The notes under the pieces: model-generated
What the model saw: only the letters and a program-made list of their open reading frames with translations
What the model was told of the DNA's origin: nothing
Database searches by the model: none
Position numbers and translations under genes: made by a program
Shown here: piece by piece, positions 1 to 6,118 of the stretch
Layout: the number at the start of each line of letters is the position of its first letter
How positions within the stretch are numbered: position 1 is the stretch's first letter
Origin: Actinomycetota bacterium
Lineage (GTDB): Bacteria > Actinomycetota > Thermoleophilia > Gaiellales > Gaiellaceae
Reading direction: 5' to 3'
Length of the DNA: 8,993 bases
Assembly: GCA_019236545.1 (NCBI GenBank)
Contig: JAFAIV010000119.1
Location: forward strand, 1 to 8,993

Positions 1-45
1 GCTCGTCCGACCCCGGTCGCCGAGCTCCTCACGCGCGCGAGCTGA
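1..45 (+). CDS. Possible C-terminal end of an upstream gene (partial)
   Basis: Reading from base 1, one frame stays open for 14 codons (ARPTPVAELLTRAS) and ends at TGA 43-45. The next gene has a promoter-like site starting a few bases later, so an upstream plus-strand gene ending here fits the layout. The stretch is too short to identify a family, and open frames are common at this GC content, so this is only a plausible tail. Confidence 0.3.
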   Translation, partial: ARPTPVAELLTRAS

Positions 46-47
46 CA

Positions 48-76
48 CGGACACGTGACGGTTCGCCGCCTACCCT
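48..76 (+). promoter_or_regulatory. Putative promoter for the small protein-cupin operon (leaderless start)
   Basis: A TACCCT -10 element (TANNNT pattern) at 71-76 lies 17 bases downstream of CGGACA at 48-53, which matches four of six positions of TTGACA. The last T of the -10 at the usual -7 position puts the transcript start at base 83, the A of the ATG. No Shine-Dalgarno is visible, so a leaderless mRNA is the simplest reading. A CACGTG palindrome at 52-57 overlaps the -35 and spacer and could be a protein-binding site, though it may be chance. Confidence 0.5.
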
Positions 77-82
77 CGAGGC

Positions 83-283
83 ATGGAGGAGGCGCGCGCC
101 GTGCTCGCCCGGGTCGAGCGGATCGAGACGCTCGAGCGCGGGGGCGCCCCGGCCGAGGCGCTCCTCGCGGAGCTCGCCGAGCTCGCCCGCGAGGCGGCCG
201 CCTGGGCGGAGGCCGAGGACGACCCGCGCGCGAAGGCGGCCGCGCGGGTGCTGGCTGAGGCGCATGCGATAGTCACGGCGTGA
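83..283 (+). CDS. Small helical hypothetical protein, coupled to the downstream cupin
   Basis: This 66-residue protein is rich in Ala, Glu, Leu and Arg. It has almost no aromatic residues beyond one Trp near residue 41, and no membrane segment or signal peptide. Two stretches (about 2-18 and 24-43, then again 49-66) have heptad-like hydrophobic spacing, suggesting a short helical hairpin or coiled coil. I do not recognise a family. The ATG at 83 is chosen because a -10 element sits exactly six bases upstream. The stop TGA overlaps the GTG start of the cupin gene (GTGA at 280-283), which implies co-transcription and translational coupling. Coding reality is supported by the promoter, the coupling and the absence of another sensible gene here. 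Function is unknown; a partner or regulator of the cupin protein is only a guess. Confidence 0.6.
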   Translation: MEEARAVLARVERIETLERGGAPAEALLAELAELAREAAAWAEAEDDPRAKAAARVLAEAHAIVTA

Positions 284-1215
284 CGCTCGCGCACTGGGAC
301 GACGCCACCACGCGCCACCACTCGCGCGCCGGGCTGCAGGGGACGTGGACCGACCTCGGCACGGCCGCGGGCACGGTCGGCGTCGGCGTCCACCGGATCC
401 GGCTCGCGCCCGGCGAGGTCTCGACACCGGCCCACGTGCACGGCGCCGACGAGGAGATCTTCTACGTCATCGCCGGCTCGGGCCTCTCCTGGCAGGACGG
501 CGTCACCTGCGAGGTGCGCGCCGGCGACTGCATCGTCCACCGCCCGCTCGCCGAGGCGCACACGCTGCGCGGCGGCGACGACGGCCTCGACGTGCTCGCG
601 TTCGGGCACCGCACTCCGGTCGGCGGGGCCTACCTGCCGAGGCTCGGCGCCCGCTGGACACGGCCCTCCTGGGTCGAGGTCGGGCACGGCGAGAACCCGT
701 TCGACCGCGAGCCGAACCTCGACTGGCCGGAGCCGGGCGAGCGGCCGGCGAACGTCGTGAACCAGGAAGCGGTCGAGGGCGACTACGGCGGCGCCTGGAA
801 GCGGCTCGGCTCTGCGGCGGGCTCGCGGACGACCGGCCTCAACCTCGCCGTCCTGCCGCCGGACGAGTCGGGCGCGCCGCCGCACTGCCACTCCGCGGAG
901 GAGGAGATCTTCGTCGTCCTCGACGGCACCGGCTTCCTCGACCTCTGGGGCCGGCCCGACCCGGCGAATTCTCGCCAGACCGAGCCGCAGGAGACGCACC
1001 CGCTCCGCGCCGGCCACGTGGTCTCCCGGCCTCCCGGAACGCGCGTCCCGCACGGCATCCGCTCCGGCCCCGGCGGGATGACGTATCTCGCCTACGGAAC
1101 CCGGGAACCGAGCGACATCTGCTGGTACCCGCGCTCGAACAAGGTCTTCATCCGCGGCCTCGGCGTGATCGCGCGGCTCGAGCTGCTCGACTACCACGAC
1201 GGCGAGCCGTCCTAA
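280..1215 (+). CDS. Cupin domain-containing protein (bicupin)
   Basis: This 311-residue soluble protein has two cupin beta-barrels. Domain one (about residues 30-112) has the metal-site pattern PG-x5-HVHGADEE with His52, His54 and Glu58/59, followed by GDCIVHRP and His94. Domain two (about 185-275) repeats it with PPHCHSAEEE (His202, His204, Glu208/209) and His258 in PPGTRVPHG. Both barrels keep the three-His plus Glu set typical of metal-binding cupins, so both could hold Mn, Fe or another divalent metal. Cupins include dioxygenases, isomerases and sugar-binding proteins, and the sequence does not show which reaction applies. The GTG start at 280 overlaps the stop of the small upstream gene, and no independent promoter is seen. 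There is no signal peptide, so it should be cytoplasmic. The family call is firm; the substrate is unknown. Confidence 0.88.
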   Translation: MTLAHWDDATTRHHSRAGLQGTWTDLGTAAGTVGVGVHRIRLAPGEVSTPAHVHGADEEIFYVIAGSGLSWQDGVTCEVRAGDCIVHRPLAEAHTLRGGDDGLDVLAFGHRTPVGGAYLPRLGARWTRPSWVEVGHGENPFDREPNLDWPEPGERPANVVNQEAVEGDYGGAWKRLGSAAGSRTTGLNLAVLPPDESGAPPHCHSAEEEIFVVLDGTGFLDLWGRPDPANSRQTEPQETHPLRAGHVVSRPPGTRVPHGIRSGPGGMTYLAYGTREPSDICWYPRSNKVFIRGLGVIARLELLDYHDGEPS

Positions 1216-1284
1216 CACGAGGCTCACACGGGCGCCGCTACGGTGCCGCGCTCCGAGTGACTCAGCTTCGCGCCCACCGCGCCG

Positions 1285-1291
1285 ATAGATC
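1285..1291 (+). promoter_or_regulatory. Weak -10-like element before the LPG-synthase-TM-like gene
   Basis: ATAGATC lies four to five bases before the ATG at 1296 and partly resembles the TANNNT elements seen before other unit-first genes here. The match and spacing are imperfect. An alternative TACGGT at 1239-1244 would start a transcript near 1251, suited to an in-frame GTG at 1257. Neither site has a convincing -35. Confidence 0.25.
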
Positions 1292-1295
1292 CACC

Positions 1296-2246
1296 ATGCG
1301 GCGCCTCCTCCGCAGCAGGAAGACCCAGGTCGCCCTCAACGGCGGCTTCGGGATCGTCCTGCTCGGCGTCGCGATTCTCTCTGTCCGGCACTTCGCCCAC
1401 AGCGGCTGGCCGCTCAAGCACGCCGACCCGGTGCTCGTCGTCGGCGCGGCGCTCCTCTACCTGCTCGCGTATCTGCCGAAGGCGCTCGGCTGGCAGCGGC
1501 TCTTCCACGCGCACGAGCGCCCGGCCGCGGGGGCGCTCGCGGTGGCGGGCGGCGCGGCCTGCGTCGGTGGCGTCGCGCTGCCGGGACGGTTCGACGACGC
1601 GTTGCGGATCGCCGTCGTCAAGCGCTATCCGGGGACGAAGGTCGGCCTCGGGACGCTCGGGATCAGCCTGCTCATCCTCGGGATGCTCGACAACGCTGCG
1701 CTGACGCCGCTGGCCTCCGTCGCGGCGGCGGACGCCCACTCGTGGACGGCCCGCGCCGGGTTCGCAGTCGTCGCGGGAGCGGGGATCCTCGCAGCCGGCG
1801 TCGTCGCCTTCCTGCCCCGAATCGCCGGGACGCGCGCCGTGATGCGGTTCCGCGCCGGCCGCTGGCTCTCGGAGCACACGCACTGCACGCGCGAGGCGTG
1901 GGCGGCCTGGGTGCTCGTCTCGATCTCGTGGGCGCTGCGCGGGACCGCCGTCTTCCTGCTCCTCGACGCGCTCTCGGTGCGCGGCTCGTTCCCGCTCGCG
2001 CTCGCGTTCCTCTGCGCCTCTGCCGCGTCGGCCGCGCTGCCGATCGCGCCCGCGGGCGCGGCGACGCAGGCCGGAGCGGGGGCGGCGATCCTCGCCATCA
2101 GCGGCGTCGGCACCGAGCAGGCGATCGCGTTCTCGGTCGCCGCTCAGGCGCTCGTGATCGTCACGGGCGCCGCGGTCGTCCTGCTGATCGCGGCCTGGCA
2201 CCTCGCGCTGCGGGTGCGGCCGCGGCTCGGCCTCGCCTCGGGCTAG
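1296..2246 (+). CDS. Lysylphosphatidylglycerol synthase TM-region / flippase-like membrane protein
   Basis: This 316-residue protein is almost entirely hydrophobic, with about eight membrane segments (for example 12-31, 45-62, 155-173, 203-224, 232-252 and 280-301). A short basic N-terminus (MRRLLRSRK) fits a cytoplasmic start. Two patterns match the LPG_synthase_TM (YbhN/AglD-like) family: LPGRFDDALRIAVVKRYPG at 95-113, equivalent to the family's P-RxGE-VR segment, and PIAPAGAATQAGAG at 249-262, equivalent to its PxPGGxGxxE segment. The canonical acidic residue of the second pattern is replaced here. There is no aminoacyl-phospholipid transferase domain, so lysyl transfer is unlikely. Family members are thought to move or act on lipid-linked substrates. 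The ATG at 1296 is preferred because hydrophobic sequence follows directly; a GTG at 1257 is in frame and possible. The end interlocks with the convergent MFS gene at CTAG 2243-2246. Confidence 0.75.
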   Translation: MRRLLRSRKTQVALNGGFGIVLLGVAILSVRHFAHSGWPLKHADPVLVVGAALLYLLAYLPKALGWQRLFHAHERPAAGALAVAGGAACVGGVALPGRFDDALRIAVVKRYPGTKVGLGTLGISLLILGMLDNAALTPLASVAAADAHSWTARAGFAVVAGAGILAAGVVAFLPRIAGTRAVMRFRAGRWLSEHTHCTREAWAAWVLVSISWALRGTAVFLLLDALSVRGSFPLALAFLCASAASAALPIAPAGAATQAGAGAAILAISGVGTEQAIAFSVAAQALVIVTGAAVVLLIAAWHLALRVRPRLGLASG

Positions 2247-3718
2247 TGCCCCGCGGCCGCCGGGCCGCTCGCCACGAAGTCGCGCCGCCGGATCAGCAGG
2301 AACGCGAGCACCGCGCCGGCGAAGAGGACGAACGCCGCGACGAGGAGGATCGCGTTCAGGCCGTCGATGAAGGCCGTCCGCGCCAGCTCGTTCCCGCGGG
2401 TAGCTGCGCCCGACGCGACACCCTGGGCGAGCCGCGATGCCGCCGCCGCGGGCATGTGCGTGGCGAGGGTCGCCGCGATCCGGTGCTGGAAGATCGCCCC
2501 GAGTGCGGCGATCCCCGTCGCGATCCCGACCTGCCTCGACGTGTTGTTGATCCCGGACGCCATCCCGGCGCGGCGCGGCTCGACGACGCTCACCGCGGTC
2601 GACGCGAGCGGCGCGTTGACGAGCCCGATCCCGACGCCGCCGACGAGGAAGCCGGCGAGCAGCGTCGTCCAGCCGGACGAGTCCTTGATGCCCCACATCA
2701 GGAGCAGCGCGACCCCGATGATCGCCAGCCCGCCGCCGAGAAGGAGCCGCACGGGCACGCGCGCCGATAGCCGGCCGGCGATCGGCGCCGTCACGAAAGA
2801 GAGGAGCGAGAGCGGGAGGAAGCGTAGGCCCGCGGCGATCGGCGAGTAGCCGAGCACGTTCTGCAGGTAGAGCGTCAGGTAGAGGAACATCGAGAACATC
2901 CCGGACGAGATCGCGAATGCGGTCGTCTGGGCGCCGGTGAACGTCGGGATCCGGAACAGGCGCAGGTCGAACATCGGGTCGGCCGCCCGCAGCTCGACCG
3001 CGACGAACGCGAGCAGCGCCACGAACGCGCCCGCGAACAGGCCGACGACGCGGCCGCTCGACCAGCCCCAGTCGTTCCCGCGCAGCAGCCCGAGGACGAG
3101 CGCGAACAGCCCGACCGTGAGCGTCACGAACCCGGGGAGGTCGAAGCCGCCGCGCTCCTCGTCGCGCGACTCGTGCAGCTCCCGGACCGCGCCGAGGGTG
3201 CACGCGATCCCGATCGGGAGGTTGACGAAGAAGATCCAGCGCCAGCCCGCCCACGTCGTCAGCGCGCCGCCGACGAGCGGCCCGATCGCCACGGCGGCGC
3301 CGACGGTCGCCCCCCAGATCCCGAACGCCGTCCCACGCTCGCGGCCATGGAACTCCTGGGAGATGATCGCCAGCGAGCACGCGAACATCGCCGCGCCGCC
3401 GATCCCCTGCAGGCCCCGCGCGAGGATCAGGAACAGCGGCGAGTTCGCCGCGCCGCACAGCGCCGAGGCCAGCGTGAACAGGGCGATCCCGCTCGCGAAG
3501 ACCCGCTTCCGGCCGAGCAGGTCGCCCAGCGTTCCCGCGTTCAGCATCGTCGTCGCGAGCGTCAGCGCGTACGCGTCGATGACCCACTGGAGGTCGGTGA
3601 ACGACGTGTGCAGCTCCCGCTGGATTGGCGGCAGCGCGACGTTGACTACCGTGATGTCGAGAAGGAGCATGAAAACGGCGACGCACACGACGACAAGCGC
3701 ACGCCATTTCCGCTCCAC
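2243..3718 (-). CDS. MFS transporter, DHA2 (EmrB/QacA-type) drug exporter family
   Basis: This 491-residue polytopic protein has the length and pattern of 14-helix proton-driven exporters. Visible motifs are LDITVVNVALP at 20-30 (motif D1, Asp21 in helix 1), GTLGDLLGRKR at 62-72 (motif A in the helix 2-3 loop), LARGLQGIGG at 99-108 (motif B, Arg101), and GATVGAAVAIGPLVGG at 136-151 (antiporter motif C). These support export by H+ antiport; the substrate cannot be read from sequence. I start it at GTG 3718 rather than the in-frame GTG at 3751. The protein then begins MERKWR just before helix 1, as is usual in the family, and a TAGTTT -10 element lies seven bases upstream inside what would otherwise be coding sequence. 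No TetR or MarR regulator gene is in the window. It diverges from the ParA gene and converges on the LPG-TM gene, overlapping its stop. Confidence 0.9.
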   Translation of the reverse strand: MERKWRALVVVCVAVFMLLLDITVVNVALPPIQRELHTSFTDLQWVIDAYALTLATTMLNAGTLGDLLGRKRVFASGIALFTLASALCGAANSPLFLILARGLQGIGGAAMFACSLAIISQEFHGRERGTAFGIWGATVGAAVAIGPLVGGALTTWAGWRWIFFVNLPIGIACTLGAVRELHESRDEERGGFDLPGFVTLTVGLFALVLGLLRGNDWGWSSGRVVGLFAGAFVALLAFVAVELRAADPMFDLRLFRIPTFTGAQTTAFAISSGMFSMFLYLTLYLQNVLGYSPIAAGLRFLPLSLLSFVTAPIAGRLSARVPVRLLLGGGLAIIGVALLLMWGIKDSSGWTTLLAGFLVGGVGIGLVNAPLASTAVSVVEPRRAGMASGINNTSRQVGIATGIAALGAIFQHRIAATLATHMPAAAASRLAQGVASGAATRGNELARTAFIDGLNAILLVAAFVLFAGAVLAFLLIRRRDFVASGPAAAGH

Positions 3719-3725
3719 GACAGGG

Positions 3726-3731
3726 AAACTA
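3726..3731 (-). promoter_or_regulatory. Putative -10 element of the MFS gene
   Basis: Read on the minus strand this is TAGTTT, followed by seven bases and the GTG at 3718. The predicted transcript start is 3719, one base before the codon, so the mRNA would be essentially leaderless. A TTGACA-like -35 is weak: GTGACC (minus strand, 3751-3746) is only 14 bases away. The site supports the shorter protein start. Confidence 0.45.
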
Positions 3732-3798
3732 ACGGACAAGGAATTGGTCACGCCGACGAGAACAGTGAGCGACGATGGCGCTCACGCGGTTGCTACCG

Positions 3799-3816
3799 CG
3801 CCCGCACGCGCGGGCG
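3799..3816. repeat. Inverted repeat in the MFS/ParA divergent region
   Basis: CGCCCGC (3799-3805) and GCGGGCG (3810-3816) form a perfect 7-base stem with a four-base ACGC loop. It lies between the two divergent -10 elements and would be upstream of the ParA transcript, so it could be an operator. No T-run follows, so it is not a classical terminator. GC-only stems are frequent by chance at this base composition. Confidence 0.25.
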
Positions 3817-3824
3817 GGGACGGA

Positions 3825-3830
3825 TAGGGA
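3825..3830 (+). promoter_or_regulatory. Possible -10 element of the parA-ftsZ operon
   Basis: TAGGGA lies seven bases before the GTG at 3838, the same spacing as clearer TANNNT elements elsewhere in the window, but its last base is A instead of T. No -35 match stands at 16-18 bases upstream. It is supported mainly by position and by the lack of a Shine-Dalgarno sequence before this GTG. Confidence 0.3.
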
Positions 3831-3837
3831 ACCCGCC

Positions 3838-4608
3838 GTGGCCCGGGTCATCGCCTTCGCGAACCAGAAGGGCGGCGTCGCCAAGACGACGACGACGCTG
3901 AACCTCGGCGCGGCGCTCGTCGAGAAGGGCCTGCGCGTCCTCGCGGTCGACCTCGACCCGCAGGGCAACCTGACGATGTCGCAGGGCTGGAACCCGGACG
4001 AGATCGACCGCTCGATGTTCGACGTCCTCGTCCACAAGCTGCCGATCACCGAGATCATCCGGAACGGGGAGGTGGACGTCGCCGTCTCCTCGATCGACCT
4101 CGCCGGCGCCGAGCTCGCGCTGTCCTCGATGATCGGCCGCGAGCGTGCCCTCGAGAAGGCGCTGCTCCCGGTGCGCGAGAGCTACGACTTCGTCCTCATC
4201 GACACCCCGCCGTCGCTCGGCCTGCTGACGATCAACGCGCTCGTCGCGGCCACCGGCGTGATCGTCCCGGTGCAGTGCGAGTACCTCTCGCTGCGCGGGC
4301 TCGTCCAGCTCGAGAACACGCTCTCGATGATCCGCGAGAACCTGAACCCGGTCGTCGAGATCCAGGGGATCCTCCCGACGATGTACGACAAGCGGCTCCT
4401 GCACTCGCGCGAGGCGGTCGAGATCCTCAAGGAGAACTTCGGCGACCTCGTCCTCAACACGCGGATCCGCAAGACTGTGCGCTATGCGGAGGCGCCCGTG
4501 AAGGGCCAGTCGGTGTTGAAGTACGACCCGACCGGAGAGGCCGCGGACATGTACCGCGACCTCGCGAAGGAGGTGCTCGATGGCGCGTCGGCGCGCCTCA
4601 ATGCGTGA
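3838..4608 (+). CDS. ParA/Soj-family ATPase (orphan, operonic with ftsZ)
   Basis: This 256-residue protein has the size of short chromosomal Soj/ParA ATPases with no N-terminal DNA-binding domain. It has the deviant Walker A motif QKGGVAKTTTT (signature Lys11, Lys16), the A' box VDLDPQGNLT at 37-46 (Asp38, Asp40), Walker B VLIDTPPSLG at 119-128 (Asp122), and a C-terminal RYAEAPVKGQSV block matching the family's LSEAPxxGxxV. These proteins dimerise on ATP, bind DNA or membrane, and are released when a partner stimulates hydrolysis. The GTG at 3838 is chosen because the fold begins at once (MARVIAFANQKGG); an upstream ATG at 3775 would add an unconserved GC-rich leader. No parB, minC or parS-like cluster is visible. 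The gene overlaps ftsZ by 29 bases, so division-site regulation, as with MinD or MipZ, is more likely than plasmid-style partition; that is inference. Confidence 0.88.
   Translation: MARVIAFANQKGGVAKTTTTLNLGAALVEKGLRVLAVDLDPQGNLTMSQGWNPDEIDRSMFDVLVHKLPITEIIRNGEVDVAVSSIDLAGAELALSSMIGRERALEKALLPVRESYDFVLIDTPPSLGLLTINALVAATGVIVPVQCEYLSLRGLVQLENTLSMIRENLNPVVEIQGILPTMYDKRLLHSREAVEILKENFGDLVLNTRIRKTVRYAEAPVKGQSVLKYDPTGEAADMYRDLAKEVLDGASARLNA
4567..4575 (+). promoter_or_regulatory. Strong Shine-Dalgarno of ftsZ inside the ParA gene
   Basis: AAGGAGGTG lies within the last codons of the ParA gene, with the AGGAGG core ending six bases before the ATG at 4580. It is the clearest ribosome-binding site in the window and fixes the ftsZ start at 4580 rather than the in-frame ATG at 4601. 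It also allows ftsZ translation independent of, or coupled to, ParA translation. Confidence 0.75.
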
Positions 4609-6109
4609 GGGCCCGCTCGCGGAGCTCTTCCGCGCGACCGAGGCAGCGCAGCGCCAGGCCGAGCAGCGCGAGGGCGCTCCGGCCGAGGATCCCGCCGCGT
4701 CGGCGGCTCCGCCCGCCCCCGTGCCGCCGCCGCCCGCGGCCGAGCCGGAGGAGCGGACGGTCGAGCACGTCCCGAGCTGGGAGGAGGCGGTCGCCGAGAC
4801 GCCGCCGCCCCCGTCGCCGCGTCCCGACCCGATGCCGCGGCCGCCCGCGCCGGATCCCGAGCCTCCGACGCCGAGGCCGGATCCCGAGCCGCCGGCTCCC
4901 GACATGCGCACCGTCGCGCCGCCTCCCGCGCCCGCGCCGCCGCCTCCTCGCTACGAGGAGCCGCCGCCGCGCTCGCCCGCGCCGCCGCCTCCGGCCGCGC
5001 GCTACGTCGAGATGCCCGAGACCGGGCCCGGCCTCTACCGCGCGCCGCGCGCCGAGGGTGGCGCCTACCTCGCGGTGATCAAGGTCGTCGGCGTCGGCGG
5101 AGCCGGCATCAACGCGGTCAACCGGATGATCGACGCGGGCATCAGCCAGGTCGAGTTCATCGCGGTCAACACGGACATCCAGGCGCTCCACATGAGCGAC
5201 GCGCCGGTGAAGATCCACATCGGCCGCGAGCTGACGCAGGGCCTCGGCTCCGGCGCCGAGCCTGAGGTCGGCCGCCTCGCCGCCGAGGAGGGCTACGACC
5301 AGGTCAAGCACGCGCTGCGCGGCTCGGACATGGTCTTCGTCGCCGCCGGCGAGGGTGGGGGCACCGGCACGGGCGCCGCGCCGGTCGTCGCGAAGATCGC
5401 CCGCGAGCTCGGCGCGCTGACCGTCGGGATCGTGACGACGCCGTTCAAGTTCGAGGGCACGAAGCGCCGCACCCAGGCGGAGCAGGGCGTCGCCGCGCTG
5501 CGGAGCGCGTGCGACACGACGATCGTCATCCCGAACGACCGCCTGCTCGAGGTGCTCGACCGGAGCACGTCCATGCTGGACGCGTTCAAGGTCGCCGACG
5601 ACGTCCTCCGCCAGGGCGTCCAGGGCATCACCGACCTGATCACGATGCCCGGCTTGATCAACCTGGACTTCGCGGACGTCCGCACGATCATGTCCAACTC
5701 GGACACCGCTCTCATGGGCATCGGCTTCTCCTCGGGCGGCGGCGAGAGCCGCGCCAAGGAGGCGGCTGAGCGCGCGCTGCGCTCGCCGCTCATCGACGCC
5801 GAGATCACCGGCGCGAGCGGCATCCTCCTCTCGATCGCCGGCGGCGACGACCTGACGCTGATCGAGGTCAACGAGGCGGCCGAGGTGATCCGTGGCGCCG
5901 CCACCGACGAGACGAACATCATCTTCGGCGCGACCGTCGACGACCGGCTCACCGGCCAGGTCTGGGTCACCGTCGTCGCCACCGGCATCGGCGGCCGCCA
6001 GCGGCGCTCGTCGATCGGCTCCGGCTGGGCGACCCCGCGCCCGTCGCCGCGCCCGCGGCCGTCGAGCGGCGACGACGACCTCGACGTCCCGAGCTTCCTC
6101 CGCGACTAG
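4580..6109 (+). CDS. ftsZ: Cell division protein FtsZ with a long proline-rich N-terminal extension
   Basis: This is a tubulin-like GTPase that polymerises into the division ring. The 509 residues divide as follows. Residues 1-30 are a basic head (Arg3, 4, 5, 9) with a short helix GPLAELFRATEAA. Residues 31-160 are proline-rich and disordered in character, including a three-unit 9-residue repeat. Residues 164-472 are the FtsZ core, with the glycine loop VGVGGAGINAV near 170-180, the tubulin signature GEGGGTGTG at 257-265, NDRLLEV at 319-325, and the catalytic T7 loop NLDFAD at 361-366. Residues 473-497 are a short Arg/Pro/Ser linker, and 498-509 the conserved tail DDDLDVPSFLRD that binds SepF or FtsA. 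All catalytic motifs are intact, so it should polymerise. Typical FtsZ has about ten residues before the core and a longer C-terminal linker, so the extension is unusual. The start is set by the Shine-Dalgarno at 4567-4575. No ftsQ, murC, sepF or other division-cluster gene adjoins it, so it may be a relocated copy or a paralogue. Confidence 0.95.
   Translation: MARRRASMREGPLAELFRATEAAQRQAEQREGAPAEDPAASAAPPAPVPPPPAAEPEERTVEHVPSWEEAVAETPPPPSPRPDPMPRPPAPDPEPPTPRPDPEPPAPDMRTVAPPPAPAPPPPRYEEPPPRSPAPPPPAARYVEMPETGPGLYRAPRAEGGAYLAVIKVVGVGGAGINAVNRMIDAGISQVEFIAVNTDIQALHMSDAPVKIHIGRELTQGLGSGAEPEVGRLAAEEGYDQVKHALRGSDMVFVAAGEGGGTGTGAAPVVAKIARELGALTVGIVTTPFKFEGTKRRTQAEQGVAALRSACDTTIVIPNDRLLEVLDRSTSMLDAFKVADDVLRQGVQGITDLITMPGLINLDFADVRTIMSNSDTALMGIGFSSGGGESRAKEAAERALRSPLIDAEITGASGILLSIAGGDDLTLIEVNEAAEVIRGAATDETNIIFGATVDDRLTGQVWVTVVATGIGGRQRRSSIGSGWATPRPSPRPRPSSGDDDLDVPSFLRD
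4823..4903 (+). repeat. 27-bp tandem repeat (three units) in the ftsZ extension
   Basis: Three consecutive 27-base units (4823-4849, 4850-4876, 4877-4903) encode PDPMPRPPA, PDPEPPTPR and PDPEPPAPD. Units two and three share the exact 15-mer GCCGGATCCCGAGCC, at 4849-4863 and 4876-4890, while unit one is diverged. The period is nine codons, so copy-number change would lengthen or shorten the disordered linker without a frameshift. Confidence 0.7.
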
Positions 6110-6118
6110 CGCCGCGGG

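Noticed and set aside
70..1227. A 385-codon minus-strand frame opposite the cupin operon
   Set aside because: It shows no domain or promoter signal, and the plus-strand cupin has intact metal motifs; the composition is typical of antisense shadows.
345..1295. Upstream part of the long plus-strand frame that contains the LPG-TM-like gene
   Set aside because: This part overlaps the cupin gene in another frame and is low-complexity Arg/Pro-rich. Family-like hydrophobic sequence begins only at ATG 1296.
1224..3707. An 827-codon open frame on the minus strand crossing the LPG-TM and MFS genes
   Set aside because: It is out of frame with the MFS gene, Arg/Pro/Ala/Asp-rich with no recognisable domain, and antisense to a clear membrane protein. 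It is a by-product of very high GC content.
3790..3795. TTGCTA as a -35 box for the parA-ftsZ promoter
   Set aside because: It lies 29 bases from the TAGGGA element, far beyond the usual 16-18 base spacer.
3775..3837. Extended N-terminus of the ParA protein from ATG 3775
   Set aside because: The added 21 residues are Arg/Pro/Ala-rich, have no family counterpart and span the inverted repeat and -10-like site. ParA proteins normally begin just before the Walker A strand, as at GTG 3838.
4801..5010. Proline-rich stretch read as a frameshift or sequencing artefact
   Set aside because: The repeat units keep a consistent PDPEPP reading, and the frame continues directly into the correct FtsZ core, so the composition looks real.
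5089..5115. A separate ftsZ gene starting near the core, with the proline-rich part as an independent gene
   Set aside because: The frame runs unbroken from 4580 to 6109, no stop or Shine-Dalgarno lies between the parts, and the strong ribosome site is at 4567-4575.
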